The notes under the pieces: model-generated
The model's input: only the letters and a program-made list of their open reading frames with translations
The model's database searches: none
What the model was told of the DNA's origin: nothing
Position numbers and translations under genes: made by a program
Part shown: positions 10,239 through 25,205 of the stretch, piece by piece
Numbering within the stretch: position 1 is the stretch's first letter
Layout of the letters: each line of letters starts with the position of its first letter
NCBI RefSeq assembly: GCF_963662255.1
Contig: NC_085068.1
Location: 434,001 to 498,000, forward strand
Direction: 5' to 3'
Source of the DNA: Cinclus cinclus
Taxonomy: Eukaryota; Chordata; Aves; Passeriformes; Cinclidae
DNA: 64,000 nucleotides

Positions 10239-13200
10239 TTGGGTCACAATGGATCCTTGCTTCTCTTAACCCCTGTGGTGTCACAATGCATCCCATGCCC
10301 TTTTAGGCCACTTGATGTCACAATGAATCATTTGATTCTTGGCCTCCACGTTGGCATAATAGATCCTTGCTTCTATTGGTCCCCGTGCTGTAACAATTCA
10401 TCCCTGGCCCTTTTAGGCCCATTGGTGTCACAAGGGATCATTAGATTGTTAGCCTGCATTGGGTCACAATGGTTCCGTGCTTCTCTTAACCCCTGTGGTG
10501 TCACAATGCATCACATGCCCTTTTAGGCCACTTGATGTCACAACGAATCATTTGATTCTTGGCCTCCATTGTGGCATAATTGTACGAGGTTTCTATTGGG
10601 CCCCATGCTTTCACAATACATCCCTGCCCCTTTTAGGCCCATTGGTGTCAAAAGGGATCATTAGATTGTTAGCCTCCATTGGGTCATAATGGATCCTTGC
10701 TTCTCTTAACCCCTGTGCTGTCACAATGCATCCCATGCACTTTTAGGCCACTTGATGTCACAATGAATTATTTGTTTCTTGGCCTCCATGGTGGCATAAT
10801 AGATCCTTGCTTCTATTGGTCCCCGTGCTGTAACAATCCATTCCTGGCCCTTTTAGGCCCATTGGTGTCACAATGGATCATTAGATTGTTAGCCTGCATT
10901 GGGTCACAATGGTTCCTTGCTTCTCTTAACCTCTGTGGTGTCACAATGCATCCCATGCCCTTTTAGGCCACTTGATGTCACAATGAATCATTTGATTCTT
11001 GGCCTCCATGGTGTCATAATGCTTCCTTGTTTCTATTGGGCCCCATGCTGTCACAATTCATCCCTGGCCCTTTTACGCCCCCTGGTGTCAAATGGGATCC
11101 TGGGATTATTAGCCTCCATTGGGTCACAATGGATCCTTGCTTCTCTTAACCCCTGTGCTGTCACAATGCATCCCATGCCCTTTTAGGCCACTTGATGTCA
11201 CAATGAATTATTTGATTCTTGGCCTCCATGGTGGCATAATAGATCCTTGCTTCTATTGGTCCCCGTGCTGTAACAATTCATCCCTGGCCCTTTTAGGCCC
11301 ATTGGTGTCACAAGGGATCATTAGATTGTTAGCCTGCATTGGGTCACAATGGTTCCGTGCTTCTCTTAACCTCTGTGGTGTCACAAAGCATTCCAAGCCC
11401 TTTTAGGCCACTTGGACTTACAATGAACCATTTGATTCTTGGCCTTCATGGTGTCATAATGTTTCCTTGCTTCTATAGGTCCCCATGCTGTCAGAGTTCA
11501 TCCGTGGTCCTTTTGCGCCCCCTGGTGTCAAACAGGATTCTTAGATTGTTAGCCTGCATTGGATCACAATGGTTCCTTGCTTCTCTTAACCCCTGTGGTG
11601 TCACAATGCATCCCATGCCCTTTTAGGCCACTTGATGTCACAATGAATCATTTGATTCTTGGCCTCCATGGTGGCGTAATTGTACCAGGTTTTAATTGGG
11701 CCCCATGCTTTCACAATACATCCCTGCCCCTTTTAGACCCATTGGTGTCACAAGGGATCATTAGATTGTTAGCCTCCATTGGGTCACAATGGTTCCTTGC
11801 TTCTCTTAACCCCTGTGCTGTCACAATGCATCCCATGCCCTTTTAGGCCACTTGATGTCACAATGAATCATTTGTTTCTTGGCCTCCATGGTGGCATAAT
11901 AGATCCTTGCTTCTATTGGTCCCCGTGATGTAACAATTCATTCCTGGCCCTTTTAGGCCCATTGGTGTCACAAGGGATCATTAGATTGTTAGCCTGCATT
12001 GGGTCACAATGGTTCCTTGCTTCTCTTAACCTCTGTGGTGTCACAATGCATCCCATGCCCTTTTAGGCCACTAGATGTCACAATGAACCATTTGATTCTT
12101 GGCCTCCATGGTGTCATAATGGTTCCTTGTTTCTATTGGGCCCCATGCTGTCACAATTCATCCCTGGCCCTTTTACGCCCCCTGGTGTCAAATGGGATCC
12201 TGGGATTATTAGCCTCCATTGGGTCACATTGGATCCTTGCTTTTCTTAACCCCTGTGCTGTCACAATGCATCCCATGCCCTTTTAGGCCACATGATGTCA
12301 CAATGAATCATTTGATTCTTGACCTCCACGTTGGCGTAATAGATCCTTGCTTCTATTGGTCCCCGTGTTGTAACAATCCATCCCTGGCCCTTTTGCGCCC
12401 CCTGGTGTCAAATGGGGTCCTGGGATTATTAGCCTCCATTGGGTTACAATGGATCCTTGTTTCTCTTAACCTCTGTGGTGTCACAATGCATTCCAAGCCC
12501 TTTTAGGCCACTTCGTCTTACAATGAACCATTTGATTCTTGGCCTTCATGGTGTCATAATGGTTCCTTGCTTCTATAGGTCCCCATGATGTCAGAGTTCA
12601 TCCATGGTCCTTTTGCGCCCCCTGGTGTCAAAAGGGATTCTTAGATTGTTAGCCTGCATTGGGTCACAATGGTTCCTTGCTTCTCTTAACCTCTGTGGTG
12701 TCACAATGCATCCCATGCCCTTTTAGGCCACTTGATGTCACAATGAATCATTTGATTCTTGGCCTCCATGGTGTCATAATGGTTCCTTGTTTCTATTGGG
12801 CTCCATGCTGTCACAATTCATCCCTGGACCTTTTACGCCCCCTGGTGTCAAATGGGATCCTGGGATTATTACCCTCCATTGGGTCACAATGGATCCTTGC
12901 TTCTCTTAACCCCTGTGCTGTCACAATGCATCCCATGCCCTTTTAGGCCACTTGATGTCGCAATGAATCATTTGATTCTTGGCCTCCATGGTAGCATAAT
13001 TGTACCAGGTTTTACTTGGGCCCCATGCTGTCGCAATTCATCCCTGGCCCTTTTAGGCCCATTGGTGTCACAAGGGATCATTAGATTGTTAGCCTGCATT
13101 GGGTCACAATGGTTCCTTGCTTCTCTTAACCTCTGTGGTGTCACAATGCATCCCATGCCATTTTAGGCCACTTGATGTCACAATGAATCATTTGATTCTT

Positions 13201-13318
13201 GGCCTCCATGGTGTCATAATGGTTCCTTGTTTCTTTTGGGCCCCATGCTGTCACAATTCATCCCTGGCCCTTTTACGCCCCCTGGTGTCAAATGGGATCC
13301 TGGGATTATTAGCCTCCA
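10239..13318 (+). repeat. Higher-order unit 3, 14 monomers
   Basis: Order A B' F G H' a b c J K' R' O P Q, exactly 3,080 bp. B' (10459) begins as B and ends as E, so B-C-D-E has collapsed to one fused monomer. R' (12439) is followed by O, skipping L, M and N. Variants a, b and c are found only in units 3, 6 and 10. Confidence 0.92.
10459..10678 (+). repeat. B/E fusion monomer (B')
   Basis: It begins as B (TTCCGTGC upstream, CATCACATGCCC, CAACGAATC, CCATTGTGGC, GTACGAGG) and ends as E (GGTGTCAAAAGGGATCATTAG and AGCCTCCATT before F). B, C, D and E are reduced to one 220 bp monomer. The same fusion sits at 25426 and 44357, so it formed before those units were copied. Confidence 0.9.
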
Positions 13319-16300
13319 TTGGGTCACAATGGATCCTTGCTTCTCTTAACCCCTGTGGTGTCACAATGCATCCCATGCCCTTTTAGGCCACATGATGTCA
13401 CAATGAATCATTTGATTCTTGGCCTCCACGTTGGCATAATAGATCCTTGCTTCTATTGGTCCCCGTGCTGTAACAATTCATCCCTGGCCCTTTTAGGCCC
13501 ATTGGTGTCACAAGGGATCATTAGATTGTTAGCCTGCATTGGGTCACAATGGTTCCGTGCTTCTCTTAACCCCTGTGGTGTCACAATGCATCACATGCCC
13601 TTTTAGGCCACTTGATGTCACAACGAATCATTTGATTCTTGGCCTCCATTGTGGCGTAATTGTACGAGGTTTCTATTGGGCCCCATGCTTTCACAATATA
13701 TCCCTGCCCCTTTTAGGCCCATTGGTGGTATCACAAGGGATCATTAGATTGTTAGCCTGCATTGGGTCACAATGGTTCCTTGCTTCTCTTAACCTCTGTG
13801 GTGTCACAATGCATTCCAAGCCCTTTTAGGCCACTTGATGTCACAATGAATCATTTGATTCTTGGCCTTCATGGTGTCATAATGTTTCCTTGCTTCTATA
13901 GGTCCCCATGCTGTCAGTGTTCATCCGTGGTCCTTTTGCGCCCCCTGGTGTCAAAAGGGATTCTTAGATTGTTAGCCTGCATTGGGTCACAATGGTTCCT
14001 TGCTTCTCTTAACCCCTGTGGTGTCACAATGCATCCCATGCCCTTTTAGGCCACTTGATGTCACAATGAATCATTTGATTCTTGGCCTCCATGGTGTCAT
14101 AACGTTTCCTTGCTTCTATAGGTCCCCATGCTGTCAGAGTTCATCCGTGGTCCTTTTGCGCCCTCTGTTGTCAAAAGGGATTCTTAGATTGTTAGCCTGC
14201 ATTGGGTCACAATGGTTCCTTGCTTCTCTTAACCCCTGTGGTGTCACAATGCATCCCATGCCCTTTTAGGCCACTTGATGTCACAATGAATCATTTGATT
14301 CTTGGCCTCCATGGTGGCATAATTGTACCAGGTTTTACTTGGGCCCCATGCTGTCACAATTCATCCCTGCCCCTTTTAGGCCCCCTGGTGTCGCAAGGGA
14401 TCATTAGATTGTTAGCCTGCATTGGGTCACAATGGTTCCTTGCTTCTCTTAACCTCTGTGGTGTCACAATGCATCCCATGCCCTTTTAGGCCACTAGATG
14501 TCACAATGAATCATTTGATTCTTGGCCTCCATGGTGTCATAATGGTTCCTTGTTTCTATTGGGCCCCATGCTGTCACAATTCATCCCTGGCCCTTTTACG
14601 CCCCCTGGTGTCAAATGGGATCCTGGGATTATTAGCCTCCATTGGGTCACAATGGATCCTTGCTTTTCTTAACCCCTGTGCTGTCACAATGCATCCCATG
14701 CCCTTTTAGGTCACTTGATGTCACAATGAATCATTTGATTCTTGACCTCCACGGTGGCATAATAGATCCTTGCTTCTATTGGTCCCCGTGTTGTAACAAT
14801 CCATCCCTGGCCCTTTTACGCCCCCTGGTGTCAAATGGGATCCTGGCATTATTAGCCTCCATTGGGTTACAATGGATCCTTGTTTCTCTTAACCTCTGTG
14901 GTGCCACAATGCATTCCAAGCCCTTTTAGGCCACTTGGTCTTACAATGAACCATTTGATTCTTGGCCTTCATGGTGTCATAATGGTTCCTTGCTTCTATA
15001 GGTCCCCATGATGTCAGAGTTCATCCATGGTCCTTTTGCGCCCCCTGGTGTCAAAAGGGATTCTTAGATTGTTAGCCTGCATTGGGTCACAATGGTTCCT
15101 TGCTTCTCTTAACCCCTGTGGTGTCACAATGCATCCCATGCCCTTTTAGGCCACTTGATGTCGCAATGAATCATTTGATTCTTGGCCTCCATGGTGGCAT
15201 AATTGTACCAGGTTTTAATTGGGCCCCATGCTTTCACAATTCATCCCTGCCCCTTTTAGGCCCATTGGTGTCACAAGGGATCATTAGATTGTTAGCCTGC
15301 ATTGGGTCACAATGGTTCCTTGCTTCTCTTAACCCCTGTGGTGTCACAATGCATCCCATGCCCTTTTAGGCCACTTGATGTCACAATGAATCATTTGATT
15401 CTTGGCCTCCAAGGTGGCATAATAGATCCTTGCTTCTATTGGTCCCCGTGCTGTAACAATCCATCCCTGGCCCTTTTTATACCCCCTGGTGCCACAAGGG
15501 ATCATTAGATTGTTAGCTTGCATTGGGTCACAATGGTTCCTTGCTTCTCTTAACCTCTGTGGTGTCACAATGCATTCCAAGCCCTTTTAGGCGACTTGAT
15601 GTCACAATGAATCTTTTCATTCTTGGCCTTCATGGTGTCATAATGTTTCCTTGCTTCTATAGGTCCCCATGCTGTCAGAGTTCATCCGTGGTCCTTTTGC
15701 GCCCCCTGGTGTCAAAAGGGATTCTTAGATTGTTAGCCTACATTGGGTCATAATGGTTCCTTGCTTCTCTTAACCCCTGTGGTGTCACAATGCATCCCAT
15801 GCCCTTTTAGGCCACTTGATGTCACAATGAATCATTTGATTCTTGGCCTCCATGGTGGCATAATTGTACCAGGTTTTACTGGGGCCCCATGCTTTCACAA
15901 TACATCCCTGCCCCTTTTAGGCCCATTGGTGTCACAAGGGATAATTAGATTGTTAGCCTGCATTGGGTCACAATGGTTCCTTGCTTCTCTTAACCCCTGT
16001 GGTGTCACAATGCATCCAATGACCTTTTAGGCCACTTGATGTCACAATGAATCATTTGATTCTTGACCTCCATGGTGTCATAATGTTTCCTTGTTTCTAT
16101 TGGGCTCCATGCTGTCACAATTCATCCCTGGCCCTTTTACGCTCCCTGGTGTCAAATGGGATCCTGGGATTATTAGCCTCCATTGGGTCACAATGGATCC
16201 TTGCTTCTCTTAACCCCTGTGGTGTCACAATGCATCCCATGCCCTTTTAGGCCACTTGATGTCACAATGAATCATTTGATTCTTGGCCTACACGGTGGCA

Positions 16301-18821
16301 TAATTGATCCTTGCTTCTATTGGTCCCCGTGCTGTAACAATCCATCCCTGGCCCTTTTTATACCCCCTGGTGCCACAAGGGATCATTAGATTGTTAGCCT
16401 GCATTGGGTCACAATGGTTCCTTGCTTCTCTTAACCTCTGTGGTGTCACAATGCATTCCAAGCCCTTTTAGGCCACTTGGTCTTACAATGAACCATTTGA
16501 TTCTTGGCCTTCATGGTGTCATAATGGTTCCTTGCTTCTATAGGTCCTCATGCTGTCAGAGTTAATCCGTGGTCCTTTTGCGCCCCCTGGTTTCAAAAGG
16601 GATTCTTAGATTGTTAGCCTGCATTGGGTCACAATGGTTCCTTGCTTCTCTTAACCCCTGTGGTGTCACAATGCATCCCATGCCCTTTTAGGCCACTTAA
16701 TATCGCAATGAATCATTTGATTCATGGCCTCCATGATGGCGTAATTGTACCAGGTTTTAATTGGGCCCCATGCTTTCACAATACATCCCTGCCCCTTTTA
16801 GGCCCATTGGTGTCAAAAGGGATCATTAGATTGTTAGCCTCCATTGGGTCATAATGGATCCTTGCTTCTCTTAACCCCTGTGCTGTCACAATGCATCCCA
16901 TGCACTTTTAGGCCACTTGATGTCACAATGAATTATTTGTTTCTTGGCCTCCATGGTGGCATAAAAATCCTTGCTTCTATTGGTCCCCGTGCTGTAACAA
17001 TTCATTCCTGGCCCTTTTAGGCCCATTGGTGTCACAATGGATCATTAGATTGTTAGCCTGCATTGGGTCACAATGGTTCCTTGCTTCTCTTAACCTCTCT
17101 GGTGTCACAATGCATCCCATGCCCTTTTAGGCCACTTGATGTCACAATGAATCATTTGATTCTTGGCCTCCATGGTGTCATAATGCTTCCTTGTTTCTAT
17201 TGGGCCCCATGCTGTCACAATTCATCCCTGGCCCTTTTACGCCCCCTGGTGTCAAATGGGATCCTGGGATTATTAGCCTCCATTGGGTCACAATGGATCC
17301 TTGCTTCTCTTAACCCCTGTGCTGTCACAATGCATCCCATGCCCTTTTAGGCCACTTGATGTCACAATGAATCATTTGATTCTTGGCCTCCACGGTGGCA
17401 TAATAGATCCTTGCTTCTATTGGTCCCCGTGCTGTAACAATCCATCCCTGGCCCTTTTACGCCCCCTGGTGTCAAATGGGATCCTGGCATTATTAGCCTC
17501 CATTGGGTTACAATGGATCCTTGTTTCTCTTAACCTCTGTGGTGCCACAATGCATTCCAAGCCCTTTTAGGCCACATGGTCTTACAATGAGCCTTTTGAT
17601 TCTTGGCCTTCATGGTGTCATAATGGTTCCTTGCTTCTATAGGTCCCCATGCTGTCAGAGTTCATCCATGGTCCTTTTGCGACCCCTGGTGTCAAAAGGG
17701 ATTCTTAGATTGTTAGCCTGCATTGGGTCACAATGGTTCCTTGCTTCTCTTAACCTCTGTGGTGTCACAATGCATCCCATGCCCTTTTAGGCCACTTGAT
17801 GTCACAATGAATTATTTGATTCTTGGCCTCCATGGTGTGATAATGGTTCCTTGATTCTAATGGGCCCCATGCTGTCACAATTCATCCCTGCCCCTTTTAC
17901 CCCCCCGGTGTCAAAAGGGATTCTTAGATTGTTAGCCAGCATTGGATCACAATGGTTCCTTGCTTCTCTTAACCCCTGTGGTGTCACAATGCATCCCATG
18001 CCCTTTTAGGCCACTTGATGTCACAACGAATCATTTGATTCTTGGCCTCCATGGTGGCATAATTGTACCAGGTTTTACTGGGGCCCCATGCTTTCACAAT
18101 ACATCCCTGCCCCTTTTAGGCCCATTGGTGTCACAAGGGATCATTAGATTGTTAGCCTGCATTGGGTCACAATGGTTCCTTGCTTCTCTTAACCTCTGTG
18201 GTGTCACAATGCATCCCATGCCCTTTTAGGCCACTTGATGTCACAATGAATCATTTGATTCTTGGCCTCCATGGTGTCATAATGGTTCCTTGTTTCTATT
18301 GGGCTCCATGCTGTCACAATTCATCCCTGGACCTTTTACGCCCCCTGGTGTCAAATGGGATCCTGGGATTATTACCCTCCATTGGGTCACAATGGATCCT
18401 TGCTTCTCTTAACCCCTGTGGTGTCACAATGCATCCCATGCCCTTTTAGGCCACTTGATGTCGCAATGAATCATTTGATTCTTGGCCTCCATGGTAGCAT
18501 AATTGTACCAGGTTTTACTTGGGCCCCATGCTGTCGCAATTCATCCCTGGCCCTTTTAGGCCCATTGGTGTCACAAGGGATCATTAGATTGTTAGCCTGC
18601 ATTGGGTCACAATGGTTCCTTGCTTCTCTTAACCTCTGTGGTGTCACAATGCATCCCATGCCCTTTTAGGCCACTTGATGTCACAATGAATCATTTGATT
18701 CTTGGCCTCCATGGTGTCATAATGGTTCCTTGTTTCTTTTGGGCCCCATGCTGTCACAATTCATCCCTGGCCCTTTTACGCCCCCTGGTGTCAAATGGGA
18801 TCCTGGGATTATTAGCCTCCA
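13319..18821 (+). repeat. Higher-order unit 4, 25 monomers
   Basis: Order A B C D' d J K R S T U V W X Y E F G Z L M N O P Q, 5,503 bp. D' is followed by d (14202), with GGCCCCCTGGTGTCGC, and then by J. B ends GGTGGTATC. The F copy (16844) lost one base at 16961-16970 (ATAAAAATCC for ATAATAGATCC). Unit 7 shares the layout without that deletion. Confidence 0.92.
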
Positions 18822-21800
18822 TTGGGTCACAATGGATCCTTGCTTCTCTTAACCCCTGTGGTGTCACAATGCATCCCATGCCCTTTTAGGCCACTTGATG
18901 TCACAATGAATCATTTGATTCTTGGCCTCCACGTTGGCATAATAGATCCTTGCTTCTATTGGTCCCCGTGCTGTAACAATTCATCCCTGGCCCTTTTAGG
19001 CCCATTGGTGTCACAAGGGATCATTAGATTGTTAGCCTGCATTGGGTCACAATGGTTCCGTGCTTCTCTTAACCCCTGTGGTGTCACAATGCATCACATG
19101 CCCTTTTAGGCCACTTGATGTCACAACGAATCATTTGATTCTTGGCCTCCATTGTGGCGTAATTGTACGAGGTTTCTATTGGGCCCCATGCTTTCACAAT
19201 ACATCCCTGCCCCTTTTAGGCCCATTGGTGATGTCACAAGGGATCATTAGATTGTTAGCCTGCATTGGGTCACAATGGTTCCTTGCTTCTCTTAACCTCT
19301 GTGGTTTCACAATGCATTCCAAGCCCTTTTAGGCCACTTGATGTCACAATGAATCATTTGATTCTTGGCCTTCATGGTGTCATAATGTTTCCTTGCTTCT
19401 ATAGGTCCCCATGCTGTCAGTGTTCATCCGTGGTCCTTTTGCGCCCCCTGGTGTCAAAAGGGATTCTTAGATTGTTAGCCTGCATTGGGTCACAATGGTT
19501 CCTTGCTTCTCTTAACCCCTGTGGTGTCACAATGCATCCCATGCCCTTTCAGGCCACTTGATGTCACAATGAATCATTTGATTCTTGGCCTCCATGGTGT
19601 CATAACGTTTCCTTGCTTCTATAGGTCCCCATGCTGTCAGAGTTAATCCGTGGTCCTTTTGCGCCCCCTGGTTTCAAAAGGGATTCTTACATTGTTAGCC
19701 TGCATTGGGTCACAATGGTTCCTTGCTTCTCTTAACCCCTGTGGTGTCACAATGCATCCCATGCCCTTTTAGGCCACTTAATATCGCAATGAATCATTTG
19801 ATTCATGGCCTCCATGATGGCGTAATTGTACCAGGTTTTAATTGGGCCCCATGCTTTCACAATACATCCCTGCCCCTTTTAGGCCCATTGGTGTCAAAAG
19901 GGATCATTAGATTGTTAGCCTCCATTGGGTCATAATGGATCCTTGCTTCTCTTAACCCCTGTGCTGTCACAATGCATCCCATGCACTTTTAGGCCACTTG
20001 ATGTCACAATGAATTATTTGTTTCTTGGCCTCCATGGTGGCATAATAGATCCTTGCTTCTATTGGTCCCCGTGCTGTAACAATCCATTCCTGGCCCTTTT
20101 AGGCCCATTGGTGTCACAATGGATCATTAGATTGTTAGCCTGCATTGGGTCACAATGGTTCCTTGCTTCTCTTAACCTCTGTGGTGTCACAATGCATCCC
20201 ATGCCTTTTTAGGCCACTTGATGTCACAATGAATCATTTGATTCTTGGCCTCCATGGTGCCATAATGCTTCCTTGTTTCTATTGGGCCCCATGCTGTCAC
20301 AATTCATCCCTGGCCCTTTTACGCCCCCTGGTGTCAAATGGGATCCTGGGATTATTAGCCTCCATTGGGTCACAATGGATCCTTGCTTCTCTTAACCCCT
20401 GTGCTGTCACAATGCATCCCATGCCCTTTTAGGCCACTTGATGTCACAATGAATTATTTGATTCTTGGCCTCCATGGTGGCATAATAGATCCTTGCTTCT
20501 ATTGGTCCCCGTGCTGTAACAATTCATCCCTGGCCCTTTTAGGCCCATTGGTGTCGCAAGGGATCATTAGATTGTTAGCCTGCATTGGGTCACAATGGTT
20601 CCTTGCTTCTCTTAACCTCTGTGGTGTCACAATGCATCCCATGCCCTTTTAGGCCACTTGATGTCACAATGAATCATTTGATTCTTGGCCTCCATGGTGG
20701 CGTAATTGTACGAGGTTTCTATTGGGCCCCATGCTTTCACAATACATCCCTGCCCCTTTTAGGCCCATTGGTGTCGCAAGGGATCATTAGATTGTTAGCC
20801 TGCATTGGGTCACAATGGTTCCTTGCTTCTCTTAACCTCTGTGGTGTCACAATGCATCCCATGCCCTTTTAGGCCACTTGATGTCACAATGAATCATTTG
20901 ATTCTTGGCCTCCATGGTGTCATAATGGTTCCTTGTTTCTATTGGGCCCCATGCTGTCACAATTCATCCCTGGCCCTTTTACGCCCCCTGGTGTCAAATG
21001 GGATCCTGGGATTATTAGCCTCCATTGGGTCACAATGGATCCTTGCTTTTCTTAACCCCTGTGCTGTCACAATGCATCCCATGCCCTTTTAGGTCACTTG
21101 ATGTCACAATGAATCATTTGATTCTTGACCTCCACGGTGGCATAATAGATCCTTGCTTCTATTGGTCCCCGTGTTGTAACAATCCATCCCTGGCCCTTTT
21201 ACGCCCCCTGGTGTCAAATGGGATCCTGGCATTATTAGCCTCCATTGGGTTACAATGGATCCTTGTTTCTCTTAACCTCTGTGGTGCCACAATGCATTCC
21301 AAGCCCTTTTAGGCCACTTGGTCTTACAATGAACCATTTGATTCTTGGCCTTCATGGTGTCATAATGGTTCCTTGCTTCTATAGGTCCCCATGATGTCAG
21401 AGTTCATCCATGGTCCTTTTGCGCCCCCTGGTGTCAAAAGGGATTCTTAGATTGTTAGCCTGCATTGGGTCACAATGGTTCCGTGCTTCTCTTAACCCCT
21501 GTGGTGTCACAATGCATCCCATGCCCTTTTAGGCCACTTGATGTCACAATGAATCATTTGAATCTTGGCCTCCATGGTGGCATAATTGTACCAGGTTTTA
21601 ATTGGGCCCCATGCTTTCACAATTCATCCCTGCCCCTTTTAGGCCCATTGGTGTCACAAGGGATCATTAGATTGTTAGCCTGCATTGGGTCACAATGGTT
21701 CCTTGCTTCTCTTAACCCCTGTGGTGTCACAATGCATCCCATGCCCTTTTAGGCCACTTGATGTCACAATGAATCATTTGATTCTTGGCCTCCAAGGTGG

Positions 21801-24800
21801 CATAATAGATCCTTGCTTCTATTGGTCCCCGTGCTGTAACAATCCATCCCTGGCCCTTTTTATACCCCCTGGTGCCACAAGGGATCATTAGATTGTTAGC
21901 TTGCATTGGGTCACAATGGTTCCTTGCTTCTCTTAACCTCTGTGGTGTCACAATGCATTCCAAGCCCTTTTAGGCGACTTGATGTCACAATGAATCATTT
22001 CATTCTTGGCCTTCATGGTGTCATAATGTTTCCTTGCTTCTATAGGTCCCCATGCTGTCAGAGTTCATCCGTGGTCCTTTTGCGCCCCCTGGTGTCAAAA
22101 GGGATTCTTAGATTGTTAGCCTACATTGGGTCATAATGGTTCCTTGCTTCTCTTAACCCCTGTGGTGTCACAATGCATCCCATGCCCTTTTAGGCCACTT
22201 GATGTCACAATGAATCATTTGATTCTTGGCCTCCATGGTGGCATAATTGTACCAGGTTTTACTGGGGCCCCATGCTTTCACAATACATCCCTGCCCCTTT
22301 TAGGCCCATTGGTGTCACAAGGGATAATTAGATTGTTAGCCTGCATTGGGTCACAATGGTTCCTTGCTTCTCTTAACCCCTGTGGTGTCACAATGCATCC
22401 AATGACCTTTTAGGCCACTTGATGTCACAATGAATCATTTGATTCTTGACCTCCATGGTGTCATAATGTTTCCTTGTTTCTATTGGGCTCCATGCTGTCA
22501 CAATTCATCCCTGGCCCTTTTACGCTCCCTGGTGTCAAATGGGATCCTGGGATTATTAGCCTCCATTGGGTCACAATGGATCCTTGCTTCTCTTATCCCC
22601 TGTGGTGTCACAATGCATCCCATGCCCTTTTAGGCCACTTGATGTCACAATGAATCATTTGATTCTTGGCCTACACGGTGGCATAATTGATCCTTGCTTC
22701 TATTGGTCCCCGTGCTGTAACAATCCATCCCTGGCCCTTTTTATACCCCCTGGTGCCACAAGGGATCATTAGATTGTTAGCCTGCATTGGGTCACAATGG
22801 TTCCTTGCTTCTCTTAACCTCTGTGGTGTCACAATGCATTCCAAGCCCTTTTAGGCCACTTGGTCTTACAATGAACCATTTGATTCTTGGCCTTCATGGT
22901 GTCATAATGGTTCCTTGCTTCTATAGGTCCTCATGCTGTCAGAGTTAATCCGTGGTCCTTTTGCGCCCCCTGGTTTCAAAAGGGATTCTTAGATTGTTAG
23001 CCTGCATTGGGTCACAATGGTTCCTTGCTTCTCTTAACCCCTGTGGTGTCACAATGCATCCCATGCCCTTTTAGGCCACTTAATATCGCAATGAATCATT
23101 TGATTCATGGCCTCCATGATGGCGTAATTGTACCAGGTTTTAATTGGGCCCCATGCTTTCACAATACATCCCTGCCCCTTTTAGGCCCATTGGTGTCAAA
23201 AGGGATCATTAGATTGTTAGCCTCCATTGGGTCATAATGGATCCTTGCTTCTCTTAACCCCTGTGCTGTCACAATGCATCCCATGCACTTTTAGGCCACT
23301 TGATGTCACAATGAATTATTTGTTTCTTGGCCTCCATGGTGGCATAATAGATCCTTGCTTCTATTGGTCCCCGTGCTGTAACAATTCATTCCTGGCCCTT
23401 TTAGGCCCATTGGTGTCACAATGGATCATTAGATTGTTAGCCTGCATTGGGTCACAATGGTTCCTTGCTTCTCTTAACCTCTCTGGTGTCACAATGCATC
23501 CCATGCCCTTTTAGGCCACTTGATGTCACAATGAATCATTTGATTCTTGGCCTCCATGGTGTCATAATGCTTCCTTGTTTCTATTGGGCCCCATGCTGTC
23601 ACAATTCATCCCTGGCCCTTTTACGCCCCCTGGTGTCAAATGGGATCCTGGGATTATTAGCCTCCATTGGGTCACAATGGATCCTTGCTTCTCTTAACCC
23701 CTGTGCTGTCACAATGCATCCCATGCCCTTTTAGGCCACTTGATGTCACAATGAATCATTTGATTCTTGGCCTCCACGGTGGCATAATAGATCCTTGCTT
23801 CTATTGGTCCCCGTGCTGTAACAATCCATCCCTGGCCCTTTTACGCCCCCTGGTGTCAAATGGGATCCTGGGATTATTAGCCTCCATTGGGTTACAATGG
23901 ATCCTTGTTTCTCTTAACCTCTGTGGTGTCACAATGCATTCCAAGCCCTTTTAGGCCACATGGTCTTACAATGAGCCTTTTGATTCTTGGCCTTCATGGT
24001 GTCATAATGGTTCCTTGCTTCTATAGGTCCCCATGCTGTCAGAGTTCATCCATGGTCCTTTTGCGACCCCTGGTGTCAAAAGGGATTCTTAGATTGTTAG
24101 CCTGCATTGGGTCACAATGGTTCCTTGCTTCTCTTAACCTCTGTGGTGTCACAATGCATCCCATGCCCTTTTAGGCCACTTGATGTCACAATGAATTATT
24201 TGATTCTTGGCCTCCATGGTGTGATAATGGTTCCTTGATTCTAATGGGCCCCATGCTGTCACAATTCATCCCTGCCCCTTTTACCCCCCCGGTGTCAAAA
24301 GGGATTCTTAGATTGTTAGCCAGCATTGGATCACAATGGTTCCTTGCTTCTCTTAACCCCTGTGGTGTCACAATGCATCCCATGCCCTTTTAGGCCACTT
24401 GATGTCACAACGAATCATTTGATTCTTGGCCTCCATGGTGGCATAATTGTACCAGGTTTTACTGGGGCCCCATGCTTTCACAATACATCCCTGCCCCTTT
24501 TAGGCCCATTGGTGTCACAAGGGATCATTAGATTGTTAGCCTGCATTGGGTCACAATGGTTCCTTGCTTCTCTTAACCTCTGTGGTGTCACAATGCATCC
24601 CATGCCCTTTTAGGCCACTTGATGTCACAATGAATCATTTGATTCTTGGCCTCCATGGTGTCATAATGGTTCCTTGTTTCTATTGGGCTCCATGCTGTCA
24701 CAATTCATCCCTGGACCTTTTACGCCCCCTGGTGTCAAATGGGATCCTGGGATTATTACCCTCCATTGGGTCACAATGGATCCTTGCTTCTCTTAACCCC

Positions 24801-25205
24801 TGTGGTGTCACAATGCATCCCATGCCCTTTTAGGCCACTTGATGTCGCAATGAATCATTTGATTCTTGGCCTCCATGGTAGCATAATTGTACCAGGTTTT
24901 ACTTGGGCCCCATGCTGTCGCAATTCATCCCTGGCCCTTTTAGGCCCATTGGTGTCACAAGGGATCATTAGATTGTTAGCCTGCATTGGGTCACAATGGT
25001 TCCTTGCTTCTCTTAACCTCTGTGGTGTCACAATGCATCCCATGCCCTTTTAGGCCACTTGATGTCACAATGAATCATTTGATTCTTGGCCTCCATGGTG
25101 TCATAATGGTTCCTTGTTTCTTTTGGGCCCCATGCTGTCACAATTCATCCCTGGCCCTTTTACGCCCCCTGGTGTCAAATGGGATCCTGGGATTATTAGC
25201 CTCCA
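18822..25205 (+). repeat. Higher-order unit 5, 29 monomers (near-copy of unit 2)
   Basis: Same 29-monomer order and same 6,384 bp length as unit 2, at an offset of 14,967 bp. I noticed two substitutions: J has ACTTGATG (T at 20879) where unit 2 has ACTAGATG (A at 5912), and X has CTTATCCCC near 22596 where unit 2 has CTTAACCCC. I did not compare exhaustively, but the units are clearly nearly identical. Confidence 0.93.

Noticed and set aside
12439..12520. Possible CENP-B box because R' contains CTTCGTCTTAC
   Set aside because: A CENP-B box needs TTCG, then A and CGGG at fixed spacing. Here TTCGTCTTACAATG lacks CGGG. I saw no other candidate in either orientation, so centromere identity is not supported by this motif.
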